A stretch of DNA of 26,489 nucleotides, taken from contig WELA01012722.1 of the NCBI GenBank assembly GCA_009602735.1, positions 662,001 to 688,489 on the forward strand. The letters run 5' to 3'. A program made the position numbers and the translations under genes. This DNA is from Mesotaenium endlicherianum (taxonomy: Eukaryota > Streptophyta > Zygnematophyceae > Zygnematales > Mesotaeniaceae). This document shows positions 10,201 to 17,300 of this stretch, in pieces. Position 1 is the first letter of the stretch, and each line of letters opens with the position of its first letter. The notes under the pieces were generated by a model, which was not told where the DNA came from, made no database searches, and worked only from the letters and a program-made list of their open reading frames with translations.

Positions 10201-11639
10201 AGCTGCGCCAGCTTCCCCTCCACCTCCGTGCGCGCGGCCTGCTCCTTTGCCAGCTGGCGCTTGAGCTCCATGCGCGCGGCAAACTCGTTGGCTAGGGCCG
10301 CGTCCGCCTCCGACTTCTTCACCATGGGCTCGGCGGGCTCGGCAGGCGCAGCCGGGGAGGCGGAGGCAGAGGCAGCAGCAGGGGCAGCAGTGGGCATCTC
10401 CGACAGCTTTAGCTCTGCCTTCTCGCGCTTGGAGATTTCGCGCGAGAGGGTCTTCTCCAGGTGGGTGCGCATGGTGACAGCCTGCGCCAGCTTCTTTTCG
10501 GCGGCGGCTCTGGCGGCCTTCTCCTCCACCAGGTGGTTCTCCGCCAGGTCACGCGCCTTCTTCTCCAGCGCCACCCTCGCAGCCTTCTCCTCCGCCAGCT
10601 TCGTTTGCAGCTCCGCCTTCTCCTTCAACAGCTTGGCAGGGTCCTCCCCTGCGGAGGAGATGCCGCCGCTCTGCTTCTCGACAAGCGCTTTTTCCCTGTC
10701 AGCAAGCTTGAAGCGAGTCTCCTTCAGAAGCGCCTCCAGCTCAGCGCGAGCAGCTCGCTCCTTGGCAAGGCTCTGTTCCACCTCAGCAGTTGAAGTGCTA
10801 CCTGCACTGTGGGGCCCTGAGGGACCTGAGCTTCCCCTCCCAGCCTCAGCACCAGCGCCTCCTCTTGCCTGCGCTAGGGCCAGCTCAGCCTCGGCCCGGG
10901 CTCGTTGCTCCTTCTTGTAAAGTCTCTCAAACTCCATCCTGGCAAAGTACTCCTTCGCCAGCGCTGTGTCCTCCTGCCCCTTGGAGGAGACGGGGACAGT
11001 GTGTGCTTGCTCATACTCTGCAAGCTTTGTCTGAAGCTCGGCTCTGGTGGACTTTTCCTGCCCAAGCTCCCCATCCTTGGCCTTGAGCTTCTCCTCCAGC
11101 AGCTGAAGCTGAGCCCAAAGCTGCTGCACCTCACTCTGCAGCTTCTCAGTCTGCTCCTGTGGCTCTGCATCTAGCCCTTCTAATTGAGCCATGAGCTGCT
11201 GCATCTCACTCTGCAGAAGCTTCTCATTCTGCTCCTGCGGTCCCCTAGCTAATACATTGCTTGGCGCATAATTCTTGACCGCCTACAAAGGGACGAAACA
11301 TCGGAAGTGGGAAGTTATGAATACCGTGGCATGCATATTTGAGCACACCCATGCAATACTCACGACAGGCAGTCAAATGCGCCTCTTCCAACCAAAGAAG
11401 CGAGCACGGTACGAGTGTCTCACGAGTTATGATGGTTGCAGCTGAGCCAAAAATGTAATCACGGAGAATTTTTTGATTCTCATCAAAAGTTACTCATTCT
11501 GCAACTGGCACGATGAAATTCAAATGGGAAAATACTAGAACGCAAGTGCATGCCGATTTCATGAAGACGACGTGTCACTCACCTCCTCTCGCTTCTTCTG
11601 GAGCTTCTCTAGACGTGACACGAGAAGCTCCTGCTCCAT
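1..11639 (-). CDS. Giant repetitive coiled-coil protein, five exons, 3' end outside window
   Basis: Exons in transcript order are 11639-11583, 11282-10008, 9377-9069, 8196-5134 and 4210-1. All four introns are GT-AG and phase 0, and the joined frame gives about 2970 residues with no stop before the left edge. The protein is almost wholly predicted coiled coil, built from 35-residue modules with the core KRRxxLExQ; hydrophobic residues recur every seven positions. Exact 35-residue spacing from one KRR core to the next is kept across the introns at 9378-10007 and 8197-9068, which independently supports those joins. No catalytic domain, signal peptide or membrane segment is visible. I do not recognise the family. 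The composition suggests a structural, filament or scaffold protein, but that is inference. The start at 11639 is tentative because a T12 tract just upstream could be part of a 3' splice site. Confidence 0.85.
1380..7640 (-). repeat. Coding tandem array of about 22 units (224-267 bp), split by one intron
   Basis: The antisense form of LLEHQ (ctggtgctccagcagctg) recurs along the plus strand at about 4181, 3919, 3667, 3437, 3177, 2917, 2657, 2433, 2175, 1917, 1675 and 1408, with ten more copies between 5134 and about 7640. Each unit holds two 35-residue helical modules plus a variable Ser/Gly linker. The intron at 4211-5133 interrupts the array. Units are more alike in the centre than at the borders, as expected for tandem expansion by unequal exchange. 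Confidence 0.9.
4211..5133 (-). other. Intron 4 of the coiled-coil gene (923 bp)
   Basis: Donor GTGAGT at the high end, acceptor TTCTTGCAG at the low end. The interior is AT-richer than the exons and contains none of the coding repeat units. I see no gene, RNA or element in it. Confidence 0.8.
5134..8196 (-). CDS. Coiled-coil gene, exon 4: start of the amplified repeat array (1021 codons)
   Basis: The exon begins VQSKSLSDEV after CTGTCAG| and ends at CTTAAG|GTGAGTCC. The first modules (EGKRRALLEHQ, ETRRRLLLEHQ, ESKRRLLLEHQ, ESKRRALLELQ) are divergent and follow each other at exactly 35 residues without linkers. About ten canonical double units follow: an A module (EGKRRQLLEHQVEVARGQEQL), a B module 35 residues on (ESKRREVLELQVELSRR), then a Ser/Gly/Gln/Pro linker, usually ending in KDVSALQ. 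A second possible donor (GAG|GTGAGTGA) lies 27 bp further on in the same phase and would add nine residues. Confidence 0.9.
8197..9068 (-). other. Intron 3 of the coiled-coil gene (872 bp)
   Basis: The donor GTGTGTC is followed within 20 bp by a 26-bp (CT)n tract, read as (AG)n at 9027-9052 on the plus strand. A self-complementary (TGCA)n run sits at 8267-8284. The short ORFs here do not look coding. Confidence 0.8.
9069..9377 (-). CDS. Coiled-coil gene, exon 3 (103 codons)
   Basis: The exon begins at CAG|GTGGAGCTG with VELARVHEQL and ends at GCGCAG|GTGTGTC. It contains two module cores, ESKRRELLEA and EGKRRELLEAQ, separated by a Ser/Pro-rich stretch. Joined to exon 2 it completes a module begun there: the distance between the two K-R-R type cores is exactly 35 residues. 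The same is true across its 3' junction with exon 4. Both introns therefore interrupt the module at the same point, straight after LLExQ. Confidence 0.85.
9378..10007 (-). other. Intron 2 of the coiled-coil gene (630 bp)
   Basis: Donor CAG|GTTGGG at 10007; the acceptor dinucleotide lies next to 9377. The interior has several near-palindromic acatg/catgt words around 9855-9925 but no gene or recognisable element. Confidence 0.75.
10008..11282 (-). CDS. Coiled-coil gene, exon 2: N-terminal coiled coil of a different repeat type
   Basis: This exon of 425 codons is bounded by an acceptor TTTGTAG|GCG and a donor CAG|GTTGGG. Near its start the block PQEQNEKLLQSEMQQLMAQL is followed by a near copy, a short tandem duplication. 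The middle carries a looser repeat of the type EEKAARxxLExK or LAKERAARAELE, interrupted by Ser/Gly-rich and Ala/Pro-rich hinges (about codons 135-160 and 285-305). The exon ends in the first recognisable KRR-type module (EGKLRQLLELQ). It reads as an N-terminal alpha-helical rod that leads into the main array. No known domain is recognised. Confidence 0.82.
11283..11582 (-). other. Intron 1 of the coiled-coil gene (300 bp)
   Basis: GTGAGTGACA donor and CTTTGTAG acceptor, phase 0 on both sides. AT-rich relative to the exons, with nothing else visible. Confidence 0.65.
11583..11639 (-). CDS. Coiled-coil gene, candidate first exon (19 codons)
   Basis: The exon opens with ATG at 11639-11637, encodes MEQELLVSRLEKLQKKREE and ends at a strong donor (GAG|GTGAGT) at 11583/11582. 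It is phase 0 and joins in frame to the next exon at 11282. The peptide is Glu/Lys/Leu-rich, as expected for this protein. The frame stays open upstream through a T12 tract into FFFF-type codons that look non-coding. Either this ATG is the start, or the T-tract followed by GAAG or GAAGAG is an acceptor and more exons lie upstream. Confidence 0.6.
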
Positions 11640-12455
11640 CTCTTCAAAAAAAAAAAACCTCTCTGCAAGAGCCTCAGAATCTTGGCGTATGCTAGGTGGT
11701 CATAGAAACTCTTGCGGCTCTTCCTACACAGTATACAAACCTAGTTAGTGGTTGCTCAACGATATTGCAGGTCAAGAATGGTCAAGGACACACCATTTCG
11801 TCCAATTGCCATCATCAGTAAAGCTTCAGGCATGTCCTCTTATCTTCTCTGGTGTCTTCTACATTTATCTGACCCGCTGCTGCTACTGAAGTGCTGGAAG
11901 TCAACCGAGCGACTCCGTCGCTGGGCGATTCGCTGCTGCAACTCGCATCGACCAGTATCGACAGAATCTTTTAGTTTGACCCGTTATCTGCGGCCCATGT
12001 CAGGAGTAACCCCCCAATGTGCCCCTATGTGATAATGGAAAAGCATGATACATTTGTCAAGCTCAGTCAAACATACTGCCCTCGTCAAAGCATGGCGCGT
12101 CTCATGGTGCGTCGCCACGCGTGCGAGAATGAGCAATCAGGCGCGATGGGCAGCAAAGCGCATCGCTCTCACGGACACTCACGGACGGGCGCCCCTCACC
12201 AGCTTCCAGATTTTTATTCAGCCGACCAAGTCGGTTCTTCGCAGTTTTCATACAACCAACGACAATGACTCTGGGTTCCCTTCCACACTGTAAACCTGCT
12301 GGAAACCACTGGAAACATGCCTGCCGATTGACGAACTCCTGACGCTCTGAGCCAGTTGGAGCTGGTTGGAGCTAGAAGCTGGCGCTCATCCCTCTTATTG
12401 ATCTAGTCAGCGGTGACTAGTTCTACAGAAAATCCATTTGTTGCGATATCACTTA
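11640..12455. other. Region upstream of the coiled-coil gene, no gene seen
   Basis: It begins with the T12 tract (minus strand) next to the presumed start. I see no convincing coding segment. Near 12353-12375 there is a short direct repeat, agttggagctggttggagct. The region would contain the promoter of the minus-strand gene, or further 5' exons, but no motif can be named with confidence. Confidence 0.4.
12449..12455. repeat. Left target-site duplication (TCACTTA)
   Basis: The seven bases immediately before the left arm are identical to those after the right arm. Confidence 0.75.
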
Positions 12456-12726
12456 GAGAGAATTACAAAACTACCCCTCCCAGCTTTAATAATTACAAAA
12501 TCTACCCCTGTTTTCAAACTAATTACAAAACTACCCCTCGCGCATGTAAATGGCGTCCACCTTACACGAACAAATGACGTGCCACGAATTCGCACGAAAC
12601 CCCACCTGACACTCCCTTTTCTCTTTCGTTTGCAACTGGTTTCAGAAATCTGCCATAACCACACTTTTAACTGACCCACCATCACGAAACAAAGTGCCCA
12701 ACGACGCCAAAAAATTGGTCCCTCTT
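12456..12726 (+). repeat. Left terminal inverted repeat of the element
   Basis: It pairs with 13211-13488. The strongest match runs from the outer end through the atggcgtcc, acacgaacaaatgacgtgcc and tttcgtttgcaactggtttc segments to about 12686. Similarity weakens in the last 40 bp. Confidence 0.88.
12461..12538 (+). repeat. Left sub-terminal triplicate, 30-bp period
   Basis: Three copies of aattacaaaa(t)ctacccct begin at 12461, 12491 and 12521. The spacing is exactly 30 bp, about three helical turns, which places all copies on one face of the DNA. Sub-terminal repeats of this kind are typical transposase binding sites; that role is inferred here. Confidence 0.85.
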
Positions 12727-13210
12727 ATTTTTTTCACCTATTTCTTGCGTCTTCATTTTCTAAACCCTGTATGTTCGTTCACAGACTATATTCATCTCAT
12801 TCCCTGCTATTTCGCATAGCAACGGAGTCACAACAAGCTAAGTGTAGAGGCCTAGCAAAGGGGTTAGTATCTAATGGCACATTGCTGTTGAGGATGCTTC
12901 TGGCTATTTCTTCCTCTTTCTAAGCATGCCGCGCCGTTTCTAACTGCGCATCCATGGGAACTGAAGGACATTAGTTACACTCGTGTCTGGGTGGAGAAAG
13001 AATGCAGAGGTAGTATGCAAGTTCACCCCCTTACCTCCATCCACCTACATATATTCAGCATAAGAAGTATCTTGTTGGCCTTGGGTTTGCATCCTTTTTC
13101 TGCTAATTTTGGTAAGCACTGTGTATACAAGGAGAGGCATTTTACTTCCTTGTTTGTGTACCATAACGACAAAAGAGTTTAATAAAGGCAGAGAGCGAGG
13201 TAGCGAGAAG

Positions 13211-13488
13211 AGAGTGCGCCCAAAATTTGGCGTTTGTGGGCAGTGTGGACGTGATGGTGGGTCAGTTAAAAGTGTGGTTATGGCAGATTTCTGAAACCAG
13301 TTGCAAACGAAAGAGGAAAGGGAGTGTCAGGTGGGGTTTCGTGCGAATTCGTGTGGCACGTCATTTGTTCGTGTAAGGTCTACGTGGACGCCATTTACAT
13401 GCGCGAGGGGTAGTTTTGTAATTAGTTTGAAAACAGGGGTAGATTTTGTAATTATGAAAGTTGGGAGGGGTAGTTTTGTAATTCTCCC
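13211..13488 (-). repeat. Right terminal inverted repeat of the element
   Basis: Reverse complement of the left arm. It contains an extra 6 bp (gtctac on the plus strand) next to the position matching the left arm's gtccacc, and an extra 2 bp near the gaattcg word. Confidence 0.88.
13406..13484 (-). repeat. Right sub-terminal triplicate, 30-bp period
   Basis: The mirror set, three copies of aggggtaga/ttttgtaatt, keeps the same 30-bp spacing in the right arm. Confidence 0.85.
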
Positions 13489-13495
13489 TCACTTA
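13489..13495. repeat. Right target-site duplication (TCACTTA)
   Basis: Matches 12449-12455. The arms stop pairing exactly at these copies, which fixes the element ends. Confidence 0.75.
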
Positions 13496-14212
13496 TTATG
13501 TGAGTGATAAACACAGAGTGCACGAGGCTTAGTTGCCTGCACCTATTCTTTACATCGTGATGTCTTTGGGATGATTAGTCGTTGCTTGGCTTGCGAAAAT
13601 TTGTCTCCACTTAGTGGCATAAGGGAGAGCGGGTGTATGCCCGAACTATATCGTAACCGCGTATGAAAATATTTGCCATTTCAATTTCTCTCAGCGGGCA
13701 CCGTCAATGCCGGCTTATACTAAGGCAATCGAGTGCACTGCCTATTGCAGGTCTGACATGCCCATCAGTCATCTAAATTGTCTCGGTTGCCCCAATAGCA
13801 TATATACAAATGTGTCTGTATATATATTTATGTATATCTGTGAGTATTGGTCCTTTTATTTCTGGGCTAATAATAATGGATTGCTGGTCAACTATCGAGG
13901 ACTAGCTTAATTTAGAAGCATTTTAGAGGGCGCATGAGCCTGTGGGGCACGAGATGCCAGTCGACACATACATTTTGAGGATTCATTAGTGGCAAAGTCG
14001 AATATGCAGAAGATCACTATTTTTGCATGTGTGTGTGTATGTGTGCGCATGCCCACATGCGCACATAAATGTGGGAATGCACCCATATGCATATAGGTCT
14101 TGAAGCATTTATGCACATACTGCATGTCTCTGTGTTGGTGGGGGGGGGCGAGGTGTAAGGCTCCCTGTACCAACATGTACCCTAATTTTTAAAGCTCCAT
14201 CCATGGTGGTGC
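13496..14212. other. Region upstream of the recognised 3D-gene exons
   Basis: AT-rich, with a tatata-rich patch at 13799-13835, a short GT tract near 14028-14045 and a G9 run near 14141. I see no convincing coding exon. The 5' end of the 3D-domain gene, including any signal peptide, should lie here or further upstream. Confidence 0.4.
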
Positions 14213-14376
14213 ATGGTGTGCAGTTGTGGCTACTGCTGCAAGTGGGAGTGGGGCATAGGGCTGCCAGGAAAGTACTACCTGGCACTGTCGCCGTCGCTGC
14301 TCTTCCTGCAGCTCAAGAAGCGTAAGCTGTCCAAGGGCAGGGGGGTCGTGCCCTCGCAGCTTCCCTTGCTGGCTAA
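14213..14376 (+). CDS. 3D-domain gene, exon with CxCxxCC motif
   Basis: The frame reads MVCSCGYCCKWEWGIGLPG and continues KYYLALSPSLLFLQLKKRKL. The 5' boundary is open: ATG at 14213, an acceptor after tttttaaag near 14193, or an acceptor at tgcag|T (14224) are all possible. Downstream, the donor AA|GTTTGTG at 14377 has the phase needed to meet exon 2, restoring a Lys codon. The stronger-looking donor C|GTAAGC at about 14320 has the wrong phase for a direct join. Confidence 0.6.
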
Positions 14377-17300
14377 GTTTGTGTCGCTTCCCTCCCCGAG
14401 CCACCTCACCAACTTCCCAAACCCCCCCCCCCCTTCCCCTTTTCGCACTTGCAAGCTGGGTAGCTCTTTCGTGTCCCTCTCTCGCTCTCGCTCTCCCTCT
14501 CGCTCTCCCTCTCCTCCCTCCCTCCCTCCCTCCCTCCCTCCCTATCTATCTTCTCTATCTCACTTTCCTCTTTTTGTGTTCGACAAAAACTGTTGCATTG
14601 CATAGCATTGCACATGCGCACTGCGTGTAAATGCACGTCCACTCCTTTGCTCCCAAATAGGAGAGGGAGCGCAGCTTAATGAGGACAATTGTGTATGGGC
14701 TGAGTGGGTAGGTTGAAAGGCACGAGAAAGTGGTCGATTGATTGTGGAGAAGCTTCGCTCGCTTGTCCACAACGGTCATATTCAGGATCATTGTCGGGTC
14801 CCCGCAACGTTACTTTCTCATTCTCGCTCGGGGCACGACAGCATTCGGGTGGTGGAGGAAGACTGCTTCCGATTCCGACACAGAAGTTGGCATGGCCGAG
14901 TGGTGCAGCAGAACCCATCAAAACGTCTGGGGGTGAAAGAATGGCAGCGTGAGCTGCGCGTGAGCTTGTGTCTGTCATGCAGCCATCAGCACTGGTGGGA
15001 GATGTATAGAAGTGGGGGGCAGAGCCGGCAGTAGGTGGGAGATGTGTGATCGTAAGTTGGCGGTGTATGACAGTGGGTGGGAGATTAGATGTTTAGGGTG
15101 GGAGATATAGAGAACACTGGGCGGGGGATGCATATCCAGGGGCTAGGGTTAGGGCTAGGTTCAGGGCTAGGGTTAGGCCTAGGGTTCGGGCTAGGGAGCT
15201 ATGCTAGGGGGTGAGGGAATCGCTTATAAGTTGTTGGGTGGTAGAAATTACAGTGGGTGGGAGGGCAGGTGACATAGAGGCGGGAACAGTTGTCAGTGGG
15301 GGGTAGGTTTACAACTGTGGGTGGGTGATGTATAGTGCGTGGGAAGATGTATGACTGCGGTTGGAAGACGATTATATCAGCGGGGTCAGGGGGTGGTAGA
15401 TACTGCGATTGGTTATAGATGTACGTAACGTGCGTGCAGAAAATACACGATGCGAGATATACATTACAGTGGATCGCAAGGTCGCCAGTGGGTGCGAAGA
15501 TCAGCAGGGCGGGGGAGATACTCCCGGGAGGGCCAGCTACTGCAGTGGCTGGGAGATTTGTAACTGTGGGGCGATGCGGGGAGATGTGGGGGGTAGAAAT
15601 CTAGCAGCAAGTAGAACACGGACAACCAGGGGGTCAATAGGTAACAAGGGGGAAGAGCAAGGACAGGGGAGGGGGGGGGGCGCAAGAGTGTTTTGGGTTT
15701 CGGGTTTCGGGTTAACTCCTAACCTTGAAGCACGAGTGTGCGCAGGTACTGGACGGACACGACGCTTCTGGGGGACCACTACCAGGGCCTCACTGCCAAT
15801 GGCAGGTACCCCGGGCAGGTATGCTCACACCCTTTACAACTCACAGCTCAGGGAGCGGGAGCATGATGTGCTTTGCGCGGGCTGCTCTCAGTAACTCCTA
15901 GTAAGAGGAACATGATGCACGGGTCCAGCTGTCAGAAGGTGGTTACACGCGAGGGGGCTGGGCATGCTGCTGAAAGCCACATAGTATTGAAATGGTGACC
16001 TTGGTAGGAAAGTGAATTTTGTGTACCCTTACCGTTGCTCTACCTGTGTGTATTTATTTACGTGTGCGCTTTCATTTGTACGTGTGAAAGTAGAAGTAGG
16101 CTCGTAGGCCAGCGACACCTGTGCATGTGTGAGCGAGTGCGTATGAGTGCGCGTGTAAGTGTGTCTGCGGTCTCGCTCTCGCGCTCGCACGTGCGTGCGT
16201 GTGTGAGTGTGTGTGAGTACGCGTTTGTGTGCGTGCATGCGTGTGCGTGCGTGTGAATAAACACGGTATGTGTCTGTACACGCGTCAAGGGGGCATGCAT
16301 TCAGAACGATCTTGTCAACGATTTTAAACCCTAGCGGCTCAAAGGTAAGCAGCCGCCCTTGGAATCCTAGCCCGCCTCATGCATGTGTGTGGGTGAGATG
16401 CACCATTTACCGCCTACCTTCCCAAAAAAAAAATGTAAAAAGAAAAATTGAGCCAAAGGGGTGGGTGAAGGCAAAAGGAAACGCCACCCCTCTCCCGTGG
16501 TGCTCCCGCTGCCCCGTTCTTATTTGTCGAGCCCCCCCTTGCCCGCCTCTGACTCCCCTGCCCCTGTGCAAGCGTGCAGTCGCGGCCCGGCCTGTTCTCT
16601 GCCCTGAGCCTGCGCCGCCCCGAGAAGATCCCCGGGCGGCTGCTGCTCTTCCCGTGGCGCCTGCTGGCGCGACCTGGGACCATTGCTGCCGATACGCGCT
16701 TCTATCCCTTCGGCACCAAAATGTACATCCCCGGATACGGCTGGGGCGTGGTACGCATTTTCACACCCACTCTGTCACGTTCAACCGCCCACGTGCCCCA
16801 ACGCCCGCACGGCCCACGCGCACAGGCCCAAGGGCCCGCGCGCCGATGACTCCTGTTCGCCCCTCTCTGCTGCATAGATCTCTCAATCAAGACCCCTTTA
16901 TGAGCCCTATACGAGCCCTATATGAGCTCTATACGAGCCCTATATGAGCCCTATATGAGCCCCATGTGTGCCCTAATTCCCTCAAGATGTCCATTCTCAG
17001 GTATGCCTTCATGGGGCGTAGCACGCGCGTCCACATGGGCACGTCCACACGCACTGTCGTCGGAGCTCTCGCACAACACCCCCACGCCCATACGACACTC
17101 TTTCTCTTGTGAAAGCTTCATTTGTTCCCCCTACGCCCCTTTGGCTCCCCACCCCCCCTTCCCCCCCAGGGCGCCCGGGAGCCCTGATTGCAGCAAGTGA
17201 TGCACCCTGGCATGGACTACATACGCGCACCAGCCACTCGATGCTGGGCGCATGTGGCTGGGGCGTGGGACGTCTTTGACCTTGCACGCACTTTCACGCG

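Larger units (their letters stand above)
12456..13488. mobile_element. Non-autonomous DNA transposon with long terminal inverted repeats (1033 bp)
   Basis: The left arm (12456 to about 12726) and right arm (about 13211-13488) are reverse complements at high identity. They differ by a few substitutions, a 6-bp and a 2-bp insertion in the right arm, and growing divergence at the inner ends. The outermost bases read GAGAGAATTAC on the left and GGGAGAATTAC on the right (reverse complement). The element is flanked by identical 7-bp copies of TCACTTA. The roughly 480-bp interior has no ORF that looks like a transposase, so the element is probably mobilised in trans. Long arms fit foldback or Mutator-like elements, but a 7-bp duplication is not the 8-11 bp expected for Mutator, so the superfamily is left open. 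Confidence 0.88.
14377..15745 (+). other. Intron 1 of the 3D gene (1369 bp), rich in simple repeats
   Basis: It contains a pyrimidine tract at 14474-14560, a G-rich zone at about 14990-15680 and a TTAGGG-like cluster at 15139-15210. Short ORFs here are explained by low sequence complexity. Confidence 0.6.

Noticed and set aside
5134..11639. Assignment of the coiled-coil protein to a named family such as myosin, golgin or SF-assemblin
   Set aside because: Similarity would rest only on coiled-coil composition; the KRRxxLExQ 35-residue module does not match a family I can name.
12461..12538. CRISPR-like array (short direct repeats at regular 30-bp spacing)
   Set aside because: Only three copies, mirrored at 13406-13484 within terminal inverted repeats of a transposon-like element, in eukaryotic DNA with introns.
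12727..13210. Transposase gene inside the inverted-repeat element
   Set aside because: The interior is under 500 bp, AT-rich and without a long frame or catalytic motif on either strand.
14889..14960. tRNA-like start (ggcatggccgagtgg)
   Set aside because: The D-arm-like word is not followed by a T-arm (no GGTTCRA) or a pairing acceptor end within the proper distance.
15139..15210. Chromosome end (telomere)
   Set aside because: The units are mixed and degenerate, few in number, and lie inside an intron flanked by coding exons.
16029..16300. Overlapping plus and minus ORFs in the GT-rich region
   Set aside because: They consist of Cys/Val/Ser or His/Thr/Arg repeats caused by alternating purine-pyrimidine sequence.
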